NCBI RefSeq assembly: GCF_014647035.1
Contig: NZ_BMOK01000003.1
Span: 248,001-312,000, forward strand
Origin: Sporolactobacillus putidus
Lineage (GTDB): Bacteria > Bacillota > Bacilli > Bacillales > Sporolactobacillaceae
Length of the DNA stretch: 64,000 nt
Direction: 5' to 3'
In this document: positions 44,684 to 52,024 of the stretch, in pieces
How positions within the stretch are numbered: position 1 is the stretch's first letter
How the letters are laid out: the number at the start of each line of letters is the position of its first letter
Position numbers and translations under genes: made by a program
The notes under the pieces: model-generated
Told to the model about the DNA's origin: nothing
What the model saw: only the letters and a program-made list of their open reading frames with translations
Database searches by the model: none

Positions 44684-46425
44684 TGTCTGTCCCTGCCCAA
44701 AACCTCGGATATCTGTTCGTTAACAAGAAGTCTCAATTGACGACGCTTCCGGACATTTTCCTCACGGTTTGTCCTAATTTCAATGATTTTCAGTCCCGGT
44801 TTTGAAAATGAATGAGTGAAAGCTGACGCAAATTCGCTCCAACTCCCGACATTTTTATAATCGGCTCCATAGAGCCTTGCCGTATTTGAAAAATCCAGTC
44901 CGTGCGGTGTGCCAAACAGCGTCTCAAAGTTTTCTTTTTCCGAAGCCTGCGGGAGGAAGGAAAAGATTCCGCCTCCGTCATTATTAATCAGAACGATTGT
45001 CAGATTAGCCTGATACTGTTTCGCCGCCAGGAGGCCGTTCATATCATGGAAAAAGCTCAGATCACCGATCACAAGCACGGTGTGCTTGCTGACAAGACTG
45101 ACGCCGACAGCTGTCGAAACCACCCCGTCGATTCCATTTGCCCCCCGATTGGCATAGACTGCTATATCCCGGCTGCCGGTAAAGAGAAACGTATCCAGTT
45201 CCCTGATCGGCATGCTGTTTCCGACAAACAGGCAGGAGTGATCAGGCATTAAATCACTGGTCAGAACCACTGCTTTCTCCTCGCTAAGGACTTGTTCATC
45301 ACGGATACTGAGCAGCGCAGTTTTGGCGGCTTCATTGATTTTTCTCCAAAGCGCCAGCCAGTCCCGGTGCTTATTCTCCGGAAGAAGATCAATCAGATCA
45401 TAGCAAAACCGTTCTTCATCACAATAAACCATTTCCGTTGCCGCTGCCGAAGGATCGCGCCAGCCCTGGCCGCCGTCAACCACAAGGTGAGGCGATTTTT
45501 GCTGTTTCAGCCAAAGCATCAGTGCTTTGGAAACGGGCATCGGGCCGAAGCGGATGACCAAATCCGGCTGAAGAAGCAAAGCCGTCTGTTCATCCCGTAA
45601 AAAAGAATCGTAGCACTCGATAATATTTGAGAATGTGTACGATCCGCGCCGGAGCTGAGAAAGAGGATCGGCGAGTACCGGAAAACCAAGGCGCTCTGCA
45701 AAAGTTGTTATGGCTTCTTTCATTCCTGAGAATTCCAGCTGCCCGCAGACGATGATACCTTTTTGCGCTCTTCGAATCGTTTCAGCAATCGAATGATTCG
45801 CTGAAGAAGACAGGGCCAGCGTCCCGCTTGTTATGGAAACGGCCTTTTTTTCCTGCGCACGGTAGTTGACGGCCTCCTTCATATCAGGCAGAAGGGGCTC
45901 TCTTAACGGGAAATTAAGATGTACCGGACCAAAAGGACGGGTAGTAGCTGCGAAGACGGCCCGGGCACAGACAGTCCGGGTGTACCGGAGCATGAAGGTG
46001 TTGTTTTCCGGAATCTCCATTTCGATGAAACGCTTGACATGGCTGCCATACAGTTCCGACTGGCCGATCGTCTGCGGCGCACCGACACTCTGGAGCTCGC
46101 GTGGCCGATCCGCCGTCAGCACGAGAAGCGGAATCCGGGCACAGAACGCTTCAACGACAGCCGGGTAATAGTTTGCCGTCGCCGTGCCTGATGTACAAAG
46201 CAGAGCGACCGGTTTTTTCTTTGCTTTGGCAAGACCAAGCGCCAAGAAGCCCGCGGAACGCTCGTCGATGTCGAGATAAATTCGCATTTCCGGATTTTCC
46301 GCAAAAAGCAATGCGAGCGGTGTGGATCTTGAGCCGGGACTCACAACGACATCGCGGACCCCATTAATAACAAGTTCATCAACAAAAGACGATAAATAGG
46401 CGGTAAGCGATTCAATATGATTCAT
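44680..46425 (-). CDS. menD: SEPHCHC synthase MenD
   Basis: 581 residues, a ThDP-dependent enzyme that joins isochorismate and 2-oxoglutarate. The N-terminal ThDP PYR domain has VVSPGSRSTPLALLF and the catalytic Glu in YLDIDERSAGFLALG; the C-terminal PP domain has VIGDLSFFHDMNGL with INNDGGGIFSFLP. Full length. It overlaps menF by 4 bp at its start and menH by 4 bp at its end. Confidence 0.96.
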   Translation of the reverse strand: MNHIESLTAYLSSFVDELVINGVRDVVVSPGSRSTPLALLFAENPEMRIYLDIDERSAGFLALGLAKAKKKPVALLCTSGTATANYYPAVVEAFCARIPLLVLTADRPRELQSVGAPQTIGQSELYGSHVKRFIEMEIPENNTFMLRYTRTVCARAVFAATTRPFGPVHLNFPLREPLLPDMKEAVNYRAQEKKAVSITSGTLALSSSANHSIAETIRRAQKGIIVCGQLEFSGMKEAITTFAERLGFPVLADPLSQLRRGSYTFSNIIECYDSFLRDEQTALLLQPDLVIRFGPMPVSKALMLWLKQQKSPHLVVDGGQGWRDPSAAATEMVYCDEERFCYDLIDLLPENKHRDWLALWRKINEAAKTALLSIRDEQVLSEEKAVVLTSDLMPDHSCLFVGNSMPIRELDTFLFTGSRDIAVYANRGANGIDGVVSTAVGVSLVSKHTVLVIGDLSFFHDMNGLLAAKQYQANLTIVLINNDGGGIFSFLPQASEKENFETLFGTPHGLDFSNTARLYGADYKNVGSWSEFASAFTHSFSKPGLKIIEIRTNREENVRKRRQLRLLVNEQISEVLGRDRQ

Positions 46426-47825
46426 AACTTCACCCCGAAAGCGCTCAGCATTGGGCGGAACTTGACCGCTGTTTCTTCATATTCTTTCTCCGGTATAGAG
46501 TCCTGAAGCACGCCGCATCCGGCAAAAAGTGTCGCCTTTTTTCCATGGATGAGCGCCGAGCGAATCCCAACCGCGAATTCGCCGTTTCCGAACGCGTCCG
46601 CCCAGCCGATCGGAGAGGCATACAGCCCCCGTTCAAGTTTCTCATTTTCGCGTATCCAGATCACGGCTTTGTCTGTCGGAACCCCTCCGAGAGCCGGTGT
46701 GGGATGAAGCCTGTCGATCACATCGAAAACAGAAACGTCCGGATCACAGGTTCCTTGTACAGGGGTATACAAATGCTGAATATGTTTGTTCTTCATCACT
46801 ATCGGTTCATCGGGCACGCTTAGACTTTTGCAAAGCCTTTCGAGCGCCTCCTTAATCGCTGATACAACGTACTGATGTTCAAGCCGGTTTTTAGGATCCT
46901 TTAATAATTCGTCCCCCAGCAGTTTATCGCTTGCCTCGTCTTTTCCCCGGATAATCGATCCGGCAAGACATGTTGAAAACAACTCGTTGCCTCTTTTCCG
47001 GACAAGACGTTCAGGAGTCGCTCCAAGGAAGCAGTCACCGGATGATTCCAGACTGAAAATGAAATTCCCTTTCTGCTGCTCACGCAGCCTTCCCATGACG
47101 GACTCAGAATTGATCGGATCATCAAAAACCAATTCCAATGCTCTCGCTAAAACAATTTTGTCGAGATCAGACGCAGTCATCCTATAAACAGCCCTCTGAA
47201 CTGTTCTCTTCCATTCATCCGGCTCTTTTTCTTTCTTTTCTATCAATCGTTCTCTTGAAATCGGGATCGTGCCGAGTTTTCCGGGAATATTTTTTTTCAT
47301 TTCCTGCAGCCGATCCATCAGTTTCTCAGGATCATCGCCGGCTGAACAGGCTAAATTTATCGTCAGATAAGTCTGTCCGTGAAAATCAGTCAACGATAAA
47401 GCTGGAATATAAAACAAGCCGGCCCCAAAGCGGTGCCAAAGTCCTGAAGGTTTTGTTTTCGGATCAAAGGAGAAACCGCCAAGGAGAAGCGGTCCGGTGC
47501 CTTCCCCGCCGGAAACTCCGGACAGGACAGCCGTATCCAGAATTTCCCGCCATCTGTTCCTGACGTTTTTTACGCGTGAACCTTCTTTATCTGCATCTAT
47601 CTTAACCGCTTGTCCCAATCCGGCAATGATCTGATTCCCTGTCTCGTTCTGCCAAAAGAACCGCGCTCCGGAAAATTGGGCCTGACCCCTGTAATAGAAC
47701 GACAGCGGATCGGTCCGGCCGACTCTTTCCGTCAGACTGAATAAGATATTCCGTCTCAGTTTATTGGCCTTCTGAACGGCAGCCAGCAGCTCGTCATACT
47801 CTTCTGTTTCATAAGAGACAGTCAA
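46422..47825 (-). CDS. menF: isochorismate synthase MenF
   Basis: 467 residues from a TTG start, near B. subtilis MenF (471). Chorismate-binding enzyme motifs: SGDCFLGATPERLVRKRGNE, TCLAGSIIRG, RLEHQYVVSAI, HPTPALGGVPT and YASPIGWADAFGNGEFAVGIRSA. It isomerises chorismate to isochorismate, the first committed step of menaquinone synthesis. The TTG at 47825 has AGGGTG 6 nt upstream; an in-frame start 81 nt further up adds residues not typical of the family. First gene of menFDHC. Confidence 0.94.
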   Translation of the reverse strand: MTVSYETEEYDELLAAVQKANKLRRNILFSLTERVGRTDPLSFYYRGQAQFSGARFFWQNETGNQIIAGLGQAVKIDADKEGSRVKNVRNRWREILDTAVLSGVSGGEGTGPLLLGGFSFDPKTKPSGLWHRFGAGLFYIPALSLTDFHGQTYLTINLACSAGDDPEKLMDRLQEMKKNIPGKLGTIPISRERLIEKKEKEPDEWKRTVQRAVYRMTASDLDKIVLARALELVFDDPINSESVMGRLREQQKGNFIFSLESSGDCFLGATPERLVRKRGNELFSTCLAGSIIRGKDEASDKLLGDELLKDPKNRLEHQYVVSAIKEALERLCKSLSVPDEPIVMKNKHIQHLYTPVQGTCDPDVSVFDVIDRLHPTPALGGVPTDKAVIWIRENEKLERGLYASPIGWADAFGNGEFAVGIRSALIHGKKATLFAGCGVLQDSIPEKEYEETAVKFRPMLSAFGVKL

Positions 47826-47939
47826 AACAATCACCCTAAGCCTCGTTATATTGTGAACAAATGATGTCTTCACTATAAGATACTGCTTCAGCCGGAGTAC
47901 TGTCAATCAAAGGAATTACCTGCTGTCGCAGCACATCAT

Positions 47940-47968
47940 AATTTAACTGATGTAGACTGGTTTATCAA
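47940..47968 (-). promoter_or_regulatory. probable promoter of menFDHC
   Basis: On the minus strand TTGATA (47963-47968) and TAAATT (47940-47945) are 17 bp apart, about 115 bp upstream of menF. One arm of a 10-bp inverted repeat (TAACTGATGT at 47944-47953, ACATCAGTTA at 48003-48012) overlaps the -10 region. Confidence 0.45.
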
Positions 47969-48086
47969 ACTCATTATAAATTCGATAAATACATCTAATC
48001 AAACATCAGTTAGACTATTTTGTCGAATAAATTTATACTAATAGCAGCGCCCTTATTAATATAATTAAAAAGTTGAAAAACACATG

Positions 48087-48100
48087 CGAACAAATGTTTT
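48087..48100. promoter_or_regulatory. LexA-like box upstream of satD
   Basis: CGAACAAATGTTTT matches 13 of 14 positions of the Bacillus LexA consensus CGAACRNRYGTTYC. It lies 24 bp before the satD start, with a possible -10 TAAAAT at 48107-48112. Binding is inferred from the pattern. Confidence 0.5.
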
Positions 48101-48123
48101 TAATGGTAAAATGGAGGTAGCAG

Positions 48124-48918
48124 ATGAAACGATATATTTCAGTCTTTATTATGGATGTCAGCAGCTCTTCTTCTAAGGACAATTGGAACCAGATTACCGA
48201 TTATCTGCAGGAATGGGAGCACGTTATAAATAGTTGGTGCGACCATATTATTACGGCCAGGGTGTCGCACCGCCGCGGCGACGAAATCCTGTTTGTCGGC
48301 GATCACTGCTTTTCCGCTTACACGATTGCCCATTACATAAGCCTGTTCTGGAAGTTTGCGGAACAGAGGCCTTATTTCGGACTGTCGTATGGTGCCGTGT
48401 CAGAAAACATCGACCGGCTTGATATCGAGGTCTGGAATCATCCGCTGATTAAACAGGCAAGGGCCCAGAATGAAAAAATTAAACGGGATAGGGACCGAAA
48501 AATAACGATGCGTTTTGCCGGTGAATCCGATTTACACTTCTTGGCTTCAACCGCGGACGTCCTGAATCCGTTTATCGAAAATCAGCTCGTTCTGCAGCAA
48601 AGTCAATCGGAAAATCAAAGACTGGTTTATGCTCTCTATTCGATTTTTAATGAACAAAAAATAATTGCCAGACTCCTGAACAAGACGCCATCCACGATAT
48701 CTTCGCATTTTACCAGAGGACGAAGCGAACTCCTGCAGAAAAATTTTCTTCAGGTTCAGAAACTGCTTGGTCTTGAAGAAGGAGCCGGGGTACAGGATTA
48801 TAATCGAATCCCGCTGCTGATTCACGACCTGAATGATGCCATCCGCGTGCAATTGAAAAAATCGATGCCTTTGCTTCCTCTCTTTAATAATAAAGAACAG
48901 ATTAAGAAGGGAAAATGA
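48124..48918 (+). CDS. satD: SatD family protein
   Basis: 264 residues. SatD-type opening MKRYISVFIMDVSSSSSKDN, then RRGDEILFVGDHCFSAYTIAHY and FGLSYGAV; the C-terminal part (about 165-215) has a helix-turn-helix-like IIARLLNKTPSTISSHFTRGR. The family is named after a streptococcal gene of the acid-stress sat operon; its biochemical role is unclear. GGAGG lies 7 nt before the ATG. A DUF3307 gene starts one base after its stop, the usual partner of satD in Firmicutes. A LexA-like box precedes it. Confidence 0.82.
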   Translation: MKRYISVFIMDVSSSSSKDNWNQITDYLQEWEHVINSWCDHIITARVSHRRGDEILFVGDHCFSAYTIAHYISLFWKFAEQRPYFGLSYGAVSENIDRLDIEVWNHPLIKQARAQNEKIKRDRDRKITMRFAGESDLHFLASTADVLNPFIENQLVLQQSQSENQRLVYALYSIFNEQKIIARLLNKTPSTISSHFTRGRSELLQKNFLQVQKLLGLEEGAGVQDYNRIPLLIHDLNDAIRVQLKKSMPLLPLFNNKEQIKKGK

Positions 48919-48919
48919 A

Positions 48920-49791
48920 ATGATTCTTCTGGCCTGATTCTGGCCCATTTAGCGGTCGATTTTTATCTGCAAACCAATACAATGGTCACACATAAATCCA
49001 AATACCTTGTCAGGCATTTAACGCATCATCTGATCCTCACCTTTTTCGTTTTGACGCTCCTGTTGATCGGAAACAATCAACTGCATCTTTCATTCTTTCA
49101 AATCGCCTGCGCATCGCTCACGATCGTTCTTTTCCATTATGGCATCGATCAGGGAAAAATGATCGTTTCTAAAAAACAATCCGGTCAACCTTTATATTCG
49201 CTTTATTTGTTTGTGATCGACCAGCTTCTGCACCTTGCTACAATCATGCTCGTCTGTGCGTTTTTTCTGAACGTAGACTTTCCGGCATATTTCAATCGGC
49301 TGACTGCAGTTGTTGAGAAGGGAATCCCTCTTCAGGCATCGCCGGTCAGTGTTCTTCTCTTTCTAATTATTATGCTGATCGTTGCAACAACGGTCAGCGG
49401 TCATTTCATCAGATTTCTTGTCGGCATGATTCCCGACCGCTTATCCCTGTCCGAAGGAAAATATGTTCTGACAAACGAGAAAACAGGACCGGACGCGACT
49501 CGGAACATGCCTTCTATACAGGAAAAATACACTTATTTAATCAATAAAAAGAGCGATCGCACGCGAGGCGTTATTATCGGTTATTTTGAGAGGCTGCTGG
49601 TCATGGTCCTGATTGTCATAGGAGCCTATTCAGGCATCGCCTTCATCGCGGCGGCCAAATCGATCGCACGGTTCAAGCAGATGGATGACCGCGATTTCGC
49701 GGAATATTTTCTATTAGGCACCCTCGCCTCCATGTTTATAGGTGTCGTTTGCGGAATCGTTGTAAAATTCATCTTAAGCCGCACTTCGTGA
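48920..49791 (+). pseudogene. DUF3307 family membrane protein, probable single-base frameshift near its start
   Basis: From ATG 48920 (AAGAAGGG 8 nt upstream) the frame gives MILLA and stops. One added C at 48933-48934 (CC to CCC) restores MILLALILAHLAVDFYLQTN, which matches the DUF3307 N-terminus, and joins the long open frame that continues with TMVTHKSKYLVRHLTHHL. The remaining 269 codons (from ATG 48982) encode about six membrane helices. Without the shift the first helix with its AHLxxDFYLQ motif is lost. Either a real mutation in a C-run or a sequencing error; otherwise the protein would start at 48982. Confidence 0.7.
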
Positions 49792-49875
49792 CAGTTCGAT
49801 GCTTCCTTCCGGATTTTTTGTCAATCGCAGGAAGAGCTTCAGAGGTTCTGAATCCAGGTGTTCGCACAACTTATC

Positions 49876-51084
49876 TTATTGTACGGTTTGAACTTTTTTC
49901 TGCTCTATTGGATTCGTTACCAACGATTTATTTTTCTGGAATAGGACCCGGATCATCGCGACAAGAAGTGCCGCTCCTGAAATAGCCGCTAGCGGCAGCA
50001 GATCGCCGGACAGACGCACACCGCCAAAGATCACCGTATAATAGCCATCCGCAACATAGGTGGCTGGAAAATAAGCCGCGATGGTCTGATAAAAATCGGA
50101 CAGCATCGCTTTCGGCACAATGACGCCGGATGTGACGAGTTGAAGCGCCATGGTCAGAATATTGAACAGCATTCCGGCGGGACCGAACAGAACCACAAAC
50201 ATCTGTGTCAGGCTTAAGAAAGAGAAATAGACGAGCATCTGGAACATCCCCGTCTCAAGCAGCGATGTCTTCAAATCGATGTTGAAAATGGCCATAAACG
50301 TTAACGTCACCGCGGCGAGAAGAACCGACGCGCCGATATTGATGATTTGTCTTGCCAGGAAGATGGACCACTTGTCAAAAGTCTGCCTCATCTTTATCGC
50401 GGCACCGTTTAAATTCAGGCTCATAATCATCGATCCGACAAATGAGGCGAGCACAACCAATAGCGGCACCATCGTCGCGGGAAAACCATCTGTGTTATTG
50501 GTTTTGACAATCGACGAGTGAACAGAATCGATCGTTAATGACTTTAAGGCTTGCGCGATATTATTCGAAATAGCCTGTGATAGATTTTTAGAAGGAATGA
50601 CCGCGTTCATTTGACCGGATAAATGTGAAAGTATGAAGTTCTGTTTATAGTTGTAAACATTGCCGTTGATTGCCTGAGTGATGTTACCGGCCGTGCCATT
50701 CATAATCTGCTTCGCTAACGAAGAGTTCGCCTGATTAATAAAATATTTTACATCTGTGGTTCCTTTACTTTGCAGATCTTTTGAAAAACTTTCGGGAATT
50801 TCCATGACCATATCCAGCTTCCGCTGATTCATCTCTTGTTTTGCCGCATGGATCGACTGATAGGTTTTTACATCAAAAGGCAGATTTTTCTTAAGATTTT
50901 CTTCCAGGGTTGCTCCTATCTGTTTATCTTCATTGACTAAACCGATCTTCAGGTGATTGGTGCGATCGGTTACACCATTATAGGCTGTCATCCAGACACA
51001 AAAGAAAATGAGCATAAATACGAGAGCAGTGGCAATACCTAGATAAGTCTCCGAATACTTTAAAAACTCTTTTAATGTTTTCAT
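49876..51084 (-). CDS. ABC-2 type permease (YhgE/DUF3533-like export protein)
   Basis: 402 residues. One N-terminal helix (about 15-34, ending VWMTAYNGVTD), a long extracytoplasmic domain (40-205) including GLVNEDKQIGATLEENLKKN, then five to six C-terminal helices (about 208-385). This layout is that of YhgE/Pip and ABC-2 exporters, often involved in drug or lipid export. No ATPase is encoded nearby. A TetR gene lies upstream and operator-like palindromes flank it, so it is probably the regulated target. GGAGG is 6 nt before the ATG. Confidence 0.82.
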   Translation of the reverse strand: MKTLKEFLKYSETYLGIATALVFMLIFFCVWMTAYNGVTDRTNHLKIGLVNEDKQIGATLEENLKKNLPFDVKTYQSIHAAKQEMNQRKLDMVMEIPESFSKDLQSKGTTDVKYFINQANSSLAKQIMNGTAGNITQAINGNVYNYKQNFILSHLSGQMNAVIPSKNLSQAISNNIAQALKSLTIDSVHSSIVKTNNTDGFPATMVPLLVVLASFVGSMIMSLNLNGAAIKMRQTFDKWSIFLARQIINIGASVLLAAVTLTFMAIFNIDLKTSLLETGMFQMLVYFSFLSLTQMFVVLFGPAGMLFNILTMALQLVTSGVIVPKAMLSDFYQTIAAYFPATYVADGYYTVIFGGVRLSGDLLPLAAISGAALLVAMIRVLFQKNKSLVTNPIEQKKVQTVQ

Positions 51085-51100
51085 AGTAAGCCTCCAATTT

Positions 51101-51120
51101 AAGTAAGTACTTGCTTACAT
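51101..51120. promoter_or_regulatory. TetR operator candidate 1
   Basis: AAGTAAGTACTTGCTT (51101-51116) is a near-perfect palindrome between the tetR stop and the permease RBS. It resembles the second palindrome beyond tetR at 51743-51758: both have AAGYRA-type centres flanked by GTAAG/CTTAC. Confidence 0.6.
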
Positions 51121-51134
51121 ATTTTCCAAAAAAA

Positions 51135-51719
51135 TCAGGGGGTCAATCCCCTTACGAAAAGCTGAATACTACTGTTGAGAAAGTCATCGAGTGAATCAGG
51201 AATGACTTGATCAGCAAAACGGGACTTTGACAAAAAGTATCCGAAATTCAGCAAAAGAAAATTCATTGCCTGGTAGTCGATATCCGCGTCAATGATCTTC
51301 CCCTTTTGCCGCATTTCTGAAAAATACCTAACCAGCACTCTTTTCAGTTCAAGCGGTATTTTCACAATCATTTTGTTGAGTTCCGGGAAGTTCCCGGCCT
51401 CCCGAAAACCGATCATCAGTAAGTCCCTCGTGTTTTCCATATATCCGAGATAGCCTGACGCAATCATCCGGAGATCCTTTTCAAGATCCCACGTCACTTT
51501 TTCCTGTATCAGTTTTTCCAACCGAGGACTGTAGGACACGGATTGAATCGCTGCATCCATAATGGCTCTCTTGTTGCCAAAATGGCGAAAGACGGTCACT
51601 TCATTCACACCGGCCCTTTCAGCAATTGCCCGGGTCGTCGTCCCTTTATAGCCGTAATCGCGGAACAGCTCGATAAATGCTTCAATAATGCGTTCCTGCG
51701 TACTCTTTTGCTCAGTCAT
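51135..51719 (-). CDS. TetR family repressor
   Basis: 194 residues. The N-terminal HTH reads TTRAIAERAGVNEVTVFRHFGNKRAI (about 26-51), the core TetR signature; the C-terminal ligand domain is typical in size. Two similar palindromes lie on either side of the gene, which suggests that it controls itself and the permease downstream. The inducer is unknown. Confidence 0.9.
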   Translation of the reverse strand: MTEQKSTQERIIEAFIELFRDYGYKGTTTRAIAERAGVNEVTVFRHFGNKRAIMDAAIQSVSYSPRLEKLIQEKVTWDLEKDLRMIASGYLGYMENTRDLLMIGFREAGNFPELNKMIVKIPLELKRVLVRYFSEMRQKGKIIDADIDYQAMNFLLLNFGYFLSKSRFADQVIPDSLDDFLNSSIQLFVRGLTP

Positions 51720-51740
51720 CCATTTTAACCTTCAATCAAA

Positions 51741-51760
51741 ATGCAAGTGATCACTTACAT
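51741..51760. promoter_or_regulatory. TetR operator candidate 2
   Basis: GCAAGTGATCACTTAC (51743-51758) contains the perfect 12-bp palindrome AAGTGATCACTT, about 25 bp upstream of the tetR start, matching operator candidate 1 in its outer GTAAG/CTTRC bases. Confidence 0.65.
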
Positions 51761-51839
51761 TTCATACTTTATACGATGTTTTTAAAAATGTCAATGTTTT
51801 GTTCTACTATAAGTAAAAAATTTTAAGAACTATAAGGGA

Positions 51840-51912
51840 CCGAACAGATCGCCGCGTCCTGCGGCATGTTCGGCATTAGGCCGTCCTGGCCCCCGCAACT
51901 AAGGCTCTGCCT
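51840..51912. other. GC-rich run of three hairpins
   Basis: Hairpin 1 (51840-51873) has outer arms CCGAACA/TGTTCGG and inner arms GCCGC/GCGGC with loop GTCCT. Hairpin 2 (51879-51891) is GGCC-GTCCT-GGCC with the same loop. Hairpin 3 (51902-51912) is AGGC-TCT-GCCT. GC content is well above the flanking AT-rich DNA. No reading frame explains it; it might be a structured RNA or terminator-like element. The rest of 51761-52024 shows nothing clear. Confidence 0.4.
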
Positions 51913-52024
51913 GCGCCAAAGGCCCCGCTTCGCCAAGTTTTCTTTATCGGTTTAAGACATGATAAGGTAAAATTGAGACACATAAATGGTAGAACGACCC
52001 GACGTTTACGAAATGTTAATCGAT

